Of a stretch of DNA of 17,425 bases, positions 6,471 through 12,615 are shown piece after piece (within the stretch, counting starts at the first letter, position 1; each line of letters begins with the position of its first letter). Under the pieces are notes generated by a model. It saw only the letters and a list, made by a program, of their open reading frames with translations. It was not told the origin of the DNA and searched no databases. The stretch is from an uncultured Parafilimonas sp. Lineage in GTDB: Bacteria > Bacteroidota > Bacteroidia > Chitinophagales > Chitinophagaceae. The DNA is taken from the NCBI GenBank assembly GCA_937892395.1, contig CALAGJ010000014.1, forward strand, positions 1-17,425, read 5' to 3'. Both the position numbers and the translations under genes were made by a program.

Positions 6471-6902
6471 ATGTTTACTTTCTCAATTAATTGCTTTAAT
6501 CAATTCAATCAAAAAAGCATTGCACAGCCTCATTTTTTCATTTTAAACAAAGGTTTGAATAGTGGCAAGCCACTCGAAAAACCTTGCCCAAATTGCTTTG
6601 TAATCACCGTAAAAACTGAAGATGATAAAGAGTTTTTATATTGGTTGTGTTGGGGTTTGTGGCAGTCTAAAAAATTTCATCATTTGCTCACTGGTTCAGT
6701 TATTCCTTTTATTCGTTTACACGAGTTCAAAACATTTTTAAAAGAACAAGCTGCAATAGCTTTTGCAGAAAAAGAGCAATACAACAAAAATGTAAATGCA
6801 CTGCAAAAATTAGAAGCCCTCGAAAAAAACTACAAGCAAAATCTACTGTTAATAATGGATGCAAAAAGAGCAATATTTCAACGTGCAACTTCAAGGCGTT
6901 AG
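6471..6902 (+). CDS. DUF6943-like protein, function unknown
   Basis: 143 aa from the ATG at 6471; an in-frame GTG at 6459 is also possible. The core PHFFILNKGLNSGKPLEKPCPNCFVI (about residues 20-45), then FLYWLCWGLWQSKKFHHLL and GSVIPFIRLHEFKTFL, reads as a genuine globular domain. From memory it resembles the Bacteroidota-specific DUF6943 family. The C-terminal third is charged and probably coiled coil (EKEQYNKNVNALQKLEALEKNYKQ). There is no signal peptide or membrane segment. The first 18 residues (FTFSINCFNQFNQ) look unlike the rest, so the N-terminus may have been rebuilt by insertion of the repeat element that ends 38 bp upstream. The 3' end meets a weak frame on the other strand. The family role is not known to me. 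Confidence 0.75.
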   Translation: MFTFSINCFNQFNQKSIAQPHFFILNKGLNSGKPLEKPCPNCFVITVKTEDDKEFLYWLCWGLWQSKKFHHLLTGSVIPFIRLHEFKTFLKEQAAIAFAEKEQYNKNVNALQKLEALEKNYKQNLLLIMDAKRAIFQRATSRR

Positions 6903-7485
6903 TTGTTGCATAATATTTTTTAATACAGCAAAAATAGTTTCGGCAGCCAGACCCACAAAGCCAACAGCAGTAACCAAAAGACTACGGCATAAACACAAAA
7001 TCCAACACACAAACCTTTCATTTATTCCGTTTCCTTTTGGTGTGCTGCACTGCCTACACTGATTGATGCTTATAAAAAATTTAGTTATGCAAAAACAGCT
7101 TCGCATCATCACTCGTTCTCGTTTGGCACTTTGCCCATTAAGCAGTTGCCATTTTCCAGTTCCAGTTCTGCCACGTTTGGCTTTCAGTCGTCATTTGTGC
7201 AGGGTTGGTGTTTTCTATCGCCCAGCTTTTGGGGTTCGTGCCTTTCATTTGGCTTCCATTGGTTGGTTCATTTTCGTTTATCCATCTGGTCGCCGTCAGT
7301 TGTCAGCATTGCCCTTTTAGGGCTTTGCTGATTACTGTTTGACGGAACTTCTTTGACCAAAACCATTGACGATGAATTACGGATGATTCCTATGTAAGCA
7401 ATAGATAAATGCTATATGACTGCACCCCTTAATAAACACAAGGCAAAGCAATGTAAGCAAATGAAATAGGAGGGCTAAAAACGAA
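6903..7485. other. Intergenic region with a nested hairpin, a G+C-richer block and only weak small frames
   Basis: No gene here is convincing. On the minus strand there is a chain of short frames linked by stop-start overlaps. A 36-codon frame at 7138-7248 ends in TAATG, which opens a 9-codon frame. That ends in TGATG and leads into the 73-codon frame 6891-7112, whose last part (LLVTAVGFVGLAAETIFAVLKNIM) is a plausible membrane helix. On the plus strand, 7332-7394 encodes a gene-like tail, FDGTSLTKTIDDELRMIPM, with no start. Block 7090-7345 looks richer in G+C than its surroundings. ATGTAAGCAA occurs twice (7392-7401 and 7451-7460). This may be a decayed gene or a small structured RNA locus. 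Confidence 0.5.
7293..7345. repeat. 53-nt nested stem-loop
   Basis: Four stacked stems are visible: 7293-7296/7342-7345, 7297-7300/7334-7337, 7303-7308/7326-7331 and 7311-7315/7319-7323, together 19 bp, separated by small internal loops around a TTT loop. A further TGGTC (7287-7291) can pair with GACCA (7355-7359). No T run follows on either strand, so it is not an ordinary terminator. Confidence 0.55.
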
Positions 7486-7510
7486 AAAAGCCCCAAATTT
7501 TGGAGCTTTT
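7480..7510 (-). terminator. Rho-independent terminator of the four-gene cassette
   Basis: In the minus direction, arms 7510-7499 and 7497-7486 (about 11-12 pairs, one G-U, minimal loop) are followed by TTTTTTCG and more T (complement of 7477-7489). It lies 25 nt past the stop codon at 7535, at the end of the minus-strand gene run. Confidence 0.85.
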
Positions 7511-7534
7511 AACGCAAGGCTTTTTACAGCTTGA

Positions 7535-7795
7535 TTACTTTGTTTCGGCAGGTGCAGCAGGTTTTACTGGCTCTTCTTCAGTGCTAACTGCAGTTTGAGA
7601 AACTGCTGTGATCACACCACCAGCCAAACCCAAATATCCTGCAACGCTTACCAATCCTGCTGGCAATGCCACAGGTGCAGCTACAATAGCACCACCCACA
7701 GCAGTCAAAGCCAAACCAATAGCCCTAAGTGTTTTAAACCATTTAGGTGTTGGTGCCTGGATGCGTTCTACTAAATTCAAATTTTCATTTTTCAT
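7535..7795 (-). CDS. Small hydrophobic protein, holin-like in layout, function unknown
   Basis: 86 aa. After a charged N-terminus (to about residue 20) come two Ala/Gly/Val-rich hydrophobic stretches (about 25-45 and 48-68, LALTAVGGAIVAAPVALPAGLVSVAGYLGLAGGV). The tail is acidic and proline-rich (STEEEPVKPAAPAETK). The size, paired hydrophobic segments and charged tail resemble phage holins, but no family motif is visible. Its ATG overlaps the end of the upstream gene by 11 nt, so translation is coupled. It is the last gene of the cassette, before a strong terminator. Confidence 0.75.
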   Translation of the reverse strand: MKNENLNLVERIQAPTPKWFKTLRAIGLALTAVGGAIVAAPVALPAGLVSVAGYLGLAGGVITAVSQTAVSTEEEPVKPAAPAETK

Positions 7796-8048
7796 TTTCT
7801 GAATGTTTTAAAATGGTTAATTCAATATTGTGTACTCTCTTTTCCAAATAATCTACTTTCTGGTTCAGTAAATCATTGCTGCTTTTAAACTCTGTTTTAA
7901 TCAGTATGGCCATTGTTTTTACCTCTGTTAAATCCTTTTCCATCCTTCTAAAATCAGTATGAAGCTGTTTGATAAAGTAGGCAACAATGGACAACAACAA
8001 ACTAATGATAGAGCCAAAAACGATGTTTAAATTGATTGCTGTTTCCAT
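7785..8048 (-). CDS. Small single-pass membrane protein with coiled coil, phage lysis-like
   Basis: 87 aa. One membrane helix lies at about residues 8-29 (NIVFGSIISLLLSIVAYFIKQL). The rest is a heptad-patterned helix (RRMEKDLTEVKTMAILIKTEF and LNQKVDYLEKRVHNIELTIL), very likely a coiled coil. There is no lipobox and no cleavage site. Similar anchor-plus-coil proteins occur beside phage lysis genes and in XhlA-type proteins, where the order is reversed, so a spanin- or holin-helper-like role is possible but unproven. It starts 12 nt after the DUF5675 gene and overlaps the next gene by 11 nt. Confidence 0.75.
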   Translation of the reverse strand: METAINLNIVFGSIISLLLSIVAYFIKQLHTDFRRMEKDLTEVKTMAILIKTEFKSSNDLLNQKVDYLEKRVHNIELTILKHSENEK

Positions 8049-8060
8049 TAGTGTTTGCTT

Positions 8061-8513
8061 TTAGAATTGAAAATTGTTTTCAATGATGATTTTGTTAGTT
8101 GGATTACTTGCTACAGCCAACAACTTTGGGTAAACTATTTTGTAAGCATCCTTGCTTTGTGTAACACTGTAATCCCCATTTTCAAACGCAAATCCAAATC
8201 CACAAAGTGGGCAACCAGCAGTTTGTGTAAATGTGTTGCCAATATGGATATACACATAGTCAAAATTGGGTAGCCCTTCAATCTCAATCATTCCCTTGTG
8301 CATTGCAGGAAACAAGTTTTGATACTTCACATTCATTCCACCCCAAGTGTTCACAATCAACTTGTAAATGCCAGTGGGAATAGCTGTTTGCTTAGGTATT
8401 TTCACTTCCCTAATCTTGTCTTCTAACAAATAGCATTGAAAAATGCCGTTTAAATACAAGTGGCTCAGCGTACTATTTTTCCCCTGAGCCACTCTGATGA
8501 TTTTGCTTTCCAT
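8061..8513 (-). CDS. DUF5675 family protein
   Basis: 150 aa, soluble, no signal peptide. Family-like motifs are YLLEDKIRE-x-KIPKQTAIPTGIYKL at about residues 28-52 and YVYIHIGNTFTQTAGC at 87-101, with the conserved-looking His90 and Cys101. DUF5675 proteins are found in prophages and phage-like clusters, often near lysis genes. A peptidoglycan-related activity has been suspected from the IH-GN-T-GC pattern, which recalls L,D-transpeptidase-like folds, but this is inference. It lies 13 nt downstream of the 267-aa gene and is the second gene of the cassette. Confidence 0.8.
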   Translation of the reverse strand: MESKIIRVAQGKNSTLSHLYLNGIFQCYLLEDKIREVKIPKQTAIPTGIYKLIVNTWGGMNVKYQNLFPAMHKGMIEIEGLPNFDYVYIHIGNTFTQTAGCPLCGFGFAFENGDYSVTQSKDAYKIVYPKLLAVASNPTNKIIIENNFQF

Positions 8514-8526
8514 AATCTTCTAACGA

Positions 8527-9330
8527 TTAGAAAATTTCTACAATCTGCATACAGTTACCACTTGCAAAAGCATAGTAATCGGCACCAACTTTTTGTGAAA
8601 ATTCAATACCTACTACTTGCAAAACACTAACATCTGCTGTCATTGCAGGAGCACCAGCCAAAGCTGCGGTAACAGTAGAGCCAGCAAAAGCAGCATCAAC
8701 AGGAATGTAAGCACTATAAGCAACCTTGCTTAATTCATTCAATGCAGCATCAATAGGCTCATAGCTATCAGTAGTTACGTTGTACTGAAAATCGCTAATA
8801 ACAGCAATAGCATTGATGAAACGGCAATGTGTAGCACCTGATGGAATTGCTAACAGTTCCATTGGATTAAAAGCAGGTAACACTAAATCGGCACTGTTAC
8901 GAGCTGCAAGGTGGGTAGTTGTAAAATCAACATTCACCACGCTATCCAATGACAAATTTTTATCAAAGTCAAACCCTTCAAGGTATTGTCTTTGTGAGGT
9001 AATTTCAATTTTACGATAGCCCCTTGCTTCAGTGCCATCTTCTAAATTGATTTTCTTCATTACACTAGTTAATCTGCCAGTTACTTGACTATCTGCCATT
9101 GTTCTAATCAACCCAGATAAAGCCGTTCTTACAGATTTTCCAGCTTTGGCACAGCCACCAAACTCATTCATATTTTCTCTGGTTCTTTCAAACTCAGAGG
9201 CTGTTTTAACCTGGTCACCAGTTGGTCCACCAACCATACCAGCAAAGTAGCCATCTTGCCCTTTGATTTTGAAGTGGCGAACATCACCAAGTGTTCCCAC
9301 ATACTTTAAAGCACCTTTTTGTCTTGCCAT
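8527..9330 (-). CDS. Conserved Bacteroidota protein of unknown function, first gene of the cassette
   Basis: 267 aa, no signal peptide or membrane segment. The N-terminal region is distinctive: GTLGDVRHFKIKGQDGYFAGMVGG (residues 13-36), then FERTRENMNEFGGCAKAGKSVRTAL (47-71). The RTREN-x2-EFG-x3-KAGK pattern is one I associate with an uncharacterised family that recurs in Bacteroidota genomes. The second half is beta/Ala-rich. It could be a structural or secreted particle protein, but nothing in the sequence proves it. It is the promoter-proximal gene of four closely packed minus-strand genes. The 97-bp divergent gap (9331-9427) must hold its promoter; only a weak GAACTTTG (9376-9383) is visible for this strand. 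Confidence 0.85.
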   Translation of the reverse strand: MARQKGALKYVGTLGDVRHFKIKGQDGYFAGMVGGPTGDQVKTASEFERTRENMNEFGGCAKAGKSVRTALSGLIRTMADSQVTGRLTSVMKKINLEDGTEARGYRKIEITSQRQYLEGFDFDKNLSLDSVVNVDFTTTHLAARNSADLVLPAFNPMELLAIPSGATHCRFINAIAVISDFQYNVTTDSYEPIDAALNELSKVAYSAYIPVDAAFAGSTVTAALAGAPAMTADVSVLQVVGIEFSQKVGADYYAFASGNCMQIVEIF

Positions 9331-9366
9331 TTTTTTAATTGTTTAAATGTGAAATAATGTTTGCAA

Positions 9367-9397
9367 TTGCACCTGCAAAGTTCAACACTTATCTTTG
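9367..9397 (+). promoter_or_regulatory. Promoter of the nuclease gene
   Basis: TATCTTTG at 9390-9397 is a perfect TAnnTTTG -7 box. TTG at 9367-9369 lies 20 bp upstream, the spacing of the Bacteroidota -33 element. The expected transcript start is near 9402, giving a leader of about 26 nt before the ATG at 9428. Confidence 0.7.
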
Positions 9398-9427
9398 AAA
9401 GTATAACACATAAATAATTGAAAATCA

Positions 9428-9919
9428 ATGCAATACAACGCAAAAGCACCGTACAGGGTGGAAACTCATTGGAAAATTGAAGAAGTGTTGGATGGTGATA
9501 GCATCGTCATTTGCCATCTTTTCACTAAAAAGCAAAAAGAGATTCGTCTTTATGGCTTAGATGCACCAGAAGTAAAGTATAACAGGAAGATGAAAGAAGA
9601 TGAGCTTAAAAGCCAATTACCAGCCCAAATTTTAAGGCAATTGGGTATGCAGTCGTTACACTATGTTTTAAGCATAGCACCGCCACAAACGGCTGTAACC
9701 ATCATTACGGAAGAAGCTAATTTCTATGATTATTGGAAACGGCAGTTAGGCTATGTAATACTGCCAAGTGGAGAGTGCCTAAATGATTTGCTGTTGCAAA
9801 ATGGTTATGCAAAAGCTACACACGAATATTATTGTAGTAGGTTAAAGGAAATGCAAGTATTTAACAGGCAGGCACAGCTTGAAAAGAAAGGAATTTACAG
9901 TATAGTAAGTAGTTTTTAA
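9428..9919 (+). CDS. Staphylococcal nuclease-like (SNase/TNase) protein
   Basis: 163 aa, an OB-fold thermonuclease domain over most of its length. Active-site residues are present in the usual order: DGDSI (Asp22, Asp24), Arg40 and Asp45/Glu48 in IRLYGLDAPE, and Arg105 in YDYWKRQLGYV. The end has the family pattern NDLLLQNGYAKATHEYY and LEKKGIYSI. The enzyme should hydrolyse DNA or RNA with Ca2+. There is no signal peptide, unlike the secreted staphylococcal enzyme, so it would act in the cytoplasm or be released on lysis. It is divergent to the phage-like cassette with only 97 bp between, so the two may share control. Confidence 0.92.
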   Translation: MQYNAKAPYRVETHWKIEEVLDGDSIVICHLFTKKQKEIRLYGLDAPEVKYNRKMKEDELKSQLPAQILRQLGMQSLHYVLSIAPPQTAVTIITEEANFYDYWKRQLGYVILPSGECLNDLLLQNGYAKATHEYYCSRLKEMQVFNRQAQLEKKGIYSIVSSF

Positions 9920-9920
9920 T

Positions 9921-9957
9921 TTGTTGTACTTATGTTGTACCAAATTATAGTACAACA
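9921..9957. repeat. TTGTAC inverted and direct repeats, possible operator or element boundary
   Basis: TGTTGTAC (9933-9940) and GTACAACA (9950-9957) form a perfect 8-bp inverted repeat with a 9-bp AT-rich spacer. A further TTGTTGTAC lies at 9921-9929. There is no T run, so it is not a terminator. It lies just after the nuclease stop and just before an apparently truncated surface-protein gene. Confidence 0.5.
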
Positions 9958-9978
9958 CCACAGAACTCAATAAAATCA

Positions 9979-11292
9979 ATGGTTTATAGGTGCGTTATAG
10001 ATAATCTTTTGTTGGATGCTAATCCAAATGGAAGTGTAGGTATCAACACTGAAAATCCCAGCTCCACTTTTTTTGTAGATGCCACTGCTGCTGTATCATC
10101 ATCTCCCTTTAAAAGCATGTTTATATTAAATGATGGTTCTATTAGCAATTTTACTAATTCTACTTTTTCTGCTTTAGGTCAAGAAGGTAATAGTACAATC
10201 AATTTGCCCATACATGGTTTGCGCACTCAGGTGGGTCCAAAAATTGCCCTCAATGTGCAAGTAAATGCGAGTAATGCTGTAAGACAAGAAGCTGAAATAA
10301 CTTGGCAGGATTTAGATTTTCTTAATCCAGCAACTTCAGGAAATGGCTCGCAGGACAGGCTTACCTTCTATTTTAGAAATGGTACAAATAACCCTACAGA
10401 TAGAAGAAGAGCAATGACTTTACTGGCTAATTCTACTACTGGTATTGATGTAGAAAATCCTACAGAAATAGGTTTCAACAATGCAAGTATTTTATTTACA
10501 CCAGAAAAAAGACCCATCCGTTTTGATGTGCCCACAGCTCCTATGCGCTCACAGAGTTATTACCGTTTAGAAAGTGATAAATTCAAATTTGATGAGCAGG
10601 ATATTCCTGATGCATTAAAAAGGATATTAAACCTTGAGGGTCGCACTTATCGTTGGCTAGGCTATAATGGAGATCAAAAAACACCCACTTATGGCTTTAC
10701 ACAATCTAGTGTTTTACAAAACCTGCCCGATGCACATATAGAGCATGATGATGGTTTAATAAGTATTGACTATGATGCCATACTTGCAGCTGTAGTAGAA
10801 GCTATTAAAGAAATGAATGGCATTTTTTCTTTCACCACTTCCAACACAAATACGAATGCAGAATTTTTAAAAACACAGTCTGCAACCATATCAAAGCAAG
10901 AGAAAGTTATTGCCAATCAGCAGGAGCAAATTGATGCCCTCATAAAAAGAGTCAATATCCTATCTCAAACAGCAGGATTAAGCCCTGTAAACACAAATGC
11001 AAATGCCATCTCATCCTCAGAGGTATCACAAAGCAAGGCAGTACAACTCACAAACCGACCAAATCCATCAAATGGAAATACACAAATTATATATGACCTC
11101 AATACGGCAGAGCCTGCATCACTTATAATTGTAGATCAAGCCGGCCGTGTGGTAAAATCGTATAACAATATTGCCAAGGGCAAAAACACCATTAATTTAT
11201 TTGGCAATGAATTGAGTGGAGGTGTTTATTACTATTCCATTATGGTCAATGGAAATGCAATAGCTACCGAAAAAATGCTTATAGCCAAGTAA
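9979..11292 (+). CDS. Surface protein with S74-like (endosialidase chaperone) domain and T9SS sorting domain, N-terminus probably lost
   Basis: 437 aa. The beginning has a tail-fibre-like turn (NPNGSVGINTENPSSTFFVDA). Residues of about 195-285 match the intramolecular chaperone of tail-fibre proteins: SDKFKFDEQDIPDALKRILNLEGRTYRW, then YGFTQSSVLQNLPDAHI and IDYDAILAAVVEAIKEMNG. In the usual SD-x3-K dyad the Lys is five after Ser; here F stands there and the Lys is at +4, so self-cleavage is doubtful. A coiled coil follows (QEKVIANQQEQIDALIKRV), then a type IX sorting domain (NRPNPSNGNTQIIYDL to ATEKMLIAK). Sorting needs Sec export, but no signal peptide exists and the upstream frame closes at 9912. 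It is likely a 5'-truncated gene or fragment. Confidence 0.8.
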   Translation: MVYRCVIDNLLLDANPNGSVGINTENPSSTFFVDATAAVSSSPFKSMFILNDGSISNFTNSTFSALGQEGNSTINLPIHGLRTQVGPKIALNVQVNASNAVRQEAEITWQDLDFLNPATSGNGSQDRLTFYFRNGTNNPTDRRRAMTLLANSTTGIDVENPTEIGFNNASILFTPEKRPIRFDVPTAPMRSQSYYRLESDKFKFDEQDIPDALKRILNLEGRTYRWLGYNGDQKTPTYGFTQSSVLQNLPDAHIEHDDGLISIDYDAILAAVVEAIKEMNGIFSFTTSNTNTNAEFLKTQSATISKQEKVIANQQEQIDALIKRVNILSQTAGLSPVNTNANAISSSEVSQSKAVQLTNRPNPSNGNTQIIYDLNTAEPASLIIVDQAGRVVKSYNNIAKGKNTINLFGNELSGGVYYYSIMVNGNAIATEKMLIAK

Positions 11293-11311
11293 GACTATAC
11301 ATTACTGATTC

Positions 11312-11336
11312 AAAGGAGGATTCGTCCTCCTTTTTT
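11312..11336 (+). terminator. Rho-independent terminator after the T9SS protein gene
   Basis: AAAGGAGGA (11312-11320) pairs perfectly with TCCTCCTTT (11325-11333) around a stable TTCG tetraloop, followed by further T to 11336. It lies 20 nt past the stop codon. Confidence 0.92.
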
Positions 11337-11528
11337 AATGGATTCAACTGATGAATACATCTCATGACAAAACAGTATAACCAACTTAGGATTTTCAAAA
11401 CAAACTCAGCATTAATATGAAAATATCAAAATGTTTTTTAATTAAAAAATCTGAGCCAATGCCTCAATTTTTACCCATGCATCAATTGCTAATAACAAAA
11501 TATAAAAAGCAAAAGAAATTTTTTCGCC

Positions 11529-11580
11529 CTTCGGGCAATGCCCACACACGACTCATCATTGCGAGTGAAACGAAGCAAAA
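11529..11580. repeat. Degenerate dispersed repeat of the CATTGCGAG...CGAAGCAA type
   Basis: CCCTTCGGGCAATGCCC (about 11528-11543) is a small GC-rich hairpin. It is followed by CATTGCGAGTGAAACGAAGCAA (11557-11578), close to the TCATTGCGAG...CGAAGCAATC short repeat that I recall from intergenic regions of many bacteria. Its high G+C stands out from the AT-rich surroundings. The match is from memory and imperfect. Confidence 0.45.
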
Positions 11581-11758
11581 AAATCACCTATATCACTATC
11601 TACACATTCCCAAAATCCATACAAGATTGTAGGTATGGAAATATGAATTCATTTTTGACTATCCCATCCCTTTAGGATTTTTCTTATTGACAAATGCCAA
11701 ACTCAGGCTAATTCATCCGTCCAATAAATCGGATGTCCTACTTTGAATACAATCATGT

Positions 11759-11805
11759 TACCAAGCACTCTCTCCGGGTGGAGTTGGCAAAGATTATGCT
11801 TGGTA
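11759..11805. repeat. 9-bp inverted repeat upstream of the dioxygenase gene
   Basis: TACCAAGCA (11759-11767) is exactly inverted as TGCTTGGTA (11797-11805). Between them CTC and GGAG flank TCCGGGT, so a small inner hairpin is possible. It lies about 80 bp upstream of the ATG at 11882, so it could be an operator, a structured leader or a repeat remnant. Confidence 0.4.
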
Positions 11806-11881
11806 CATAAAAAGCTAAAAAAAATGAAAAACAAATAATTTAATCCTATTTACCTACTTTGGCCTGCTCAATTTTTTAAGT

Positions 11882-12607
11882 ATGAAAAGAAAAGACTTTT
11901 TAAGAAACAGCTTAGGTTTTGTTGGAGCGGGTACAATCATGCTTGATGCGTGTAAAAAAGATGCTGAACTGCATGTAGCTCAAAGTTTATCTAAGGATGC
12001 ATCCGTAAATGCATGTATTGTTTCTCCTGGTGAAACTGAGGGCCCATATCCTTATCCGGGAGGAGAAATAAATAATCCGCTCAATAGATCAGATGTGAGA
12101 GAAGACAGAACCGGTCTTCCATTAATATACATATTTAAAGTTGTGGATGTAAATAATGATTGTGCCCCAATTGCTAATGCTAGGGTAGATATTTGGCATT
12201 GCGATAAGGATGGATATTATTCAGGATATAAACAGCCCGGTTATTTGGGTACAAAAGATTTAAGGGGTCAAACATTTCTTAGAGGATATCAGTTGACAAA
12301 TGCCAATGGAAATTGTAAATTCATTACAGTTTATCCCGGATGGTATCCGGGTAGAATAACTCATATTCACATGGAAGTATTTATCAATGGAGTTTTAAAA
12401 AAGACAACACAAGTGGCTTTTCCGGATCAAGTAAATCGTAAAGTATATCAAACTGCGCTTTATCAGGGTCATGGACAAAACACATCTGTAGCCAATAACC
12501 TTGCAGATTCTGTATTTGCAAATTCGTTGGCCTCAGAACTTACATCAATAGATGCATATAGTGGTCAAGGTGTGCAAGCATCATACACTATTGGACTTGC
12601 GTTATAA
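11882..12607 (+). CDS. Exported intradiol ring-cleavage dioxygenase-like lipoprotein
   Basis: 241 aa. The leader MKRKDFLRNSLGFVGAGTIMLDAC combines a twin-arginine-like KRKDFLR with a lipobox ending at Cys24, so it is probably a lipoprotein, perhaps exported folded. The domain belongs to the protocatechuate/catechol 1,2-type intradiol family, which cleaves catechols with Fe(III). Likely iron ligands are Tyr113 (CDKDGYYSGY), Tyr155, His161 and His163 (PGWYPGRITHIHM). Upstream are the family's ETEGPYPYPG (51-60) and VDIWHCD (102-108). Such periplasmic or surface members are widespread, and their substrates are mostly unknown. It forms a two-gene unit with the unknown gene 8 nt downstream. Confidence 0.9.
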   Translation: MKRKDFLRNSLGFVGAGTIMLDACKKDAELHVAQSLSKDASVNACIVSPGETEGPYPYPGGEINNPLNRSDVREDRTGLPLIYIFKVVDVNNDCAPIANARVDIWHCDKDGYYSGYKQPGYLGTKDLRGQTFLRGYQLTNANGNCKFITVYPGWYPGRITHIHMEVFINGVLKKTTQVAFPDQVNRKVYQTALYQGHGQNTSVANNLADSVFANSLASELTSIDAYSGQGVQASYTIGLAL

Positions 12608-12615
12608 AATGAGTG

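Larger units (their letters stand above)
11293..11881. other. Intergenic region with a terminator and short inverted repeats
   Basis: After the terminator at 11312-11336 nothing convincing is coded for about 540 bp. It holds a degenerate dispersed repeat (11529-11580), CATCCG/CGGATG (11714-11719/11730-11735) and the 9-bp inverted repeat TACCAAGCA/TGCTTGGTA (11759-11767/11797-11805). A near -7 box TACTTTG (11855-11861, one base short of TAnnTTTG) lies 20 bp before the dioxygenase start and may be its promoter. Confidence 0.6.

Noticed and set aside
6210..6490. Frames of 63-83 codons on both strands
   Set aside because: They are mirror images of a palindromic element (6214-6432); open frames on both strands are expected from a fold-back sequence.
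5195..7485. CRISPR array
   Set aside because: The repeats are unique inverted pairs, not regularly spaced direct repeats, and there are no cas genes.
11417..11632. 71-codon plus-strand frame
   Set aside because: It runs through the GC-rich dispersed repeat and its translation is low-complexity and Lys/His-rich; no promoter precedes it.
11687..12306. Direct repeat TTGACAAATGCCAA (11687-11700 and 12293-12306), possibly a remnant of a second dioxygenase gene
   Set aside because: The match stops after 14 bp, and translation of the upstream copy diverges at once from the dioxygenase (LTNA then unrelated residues and a stop).
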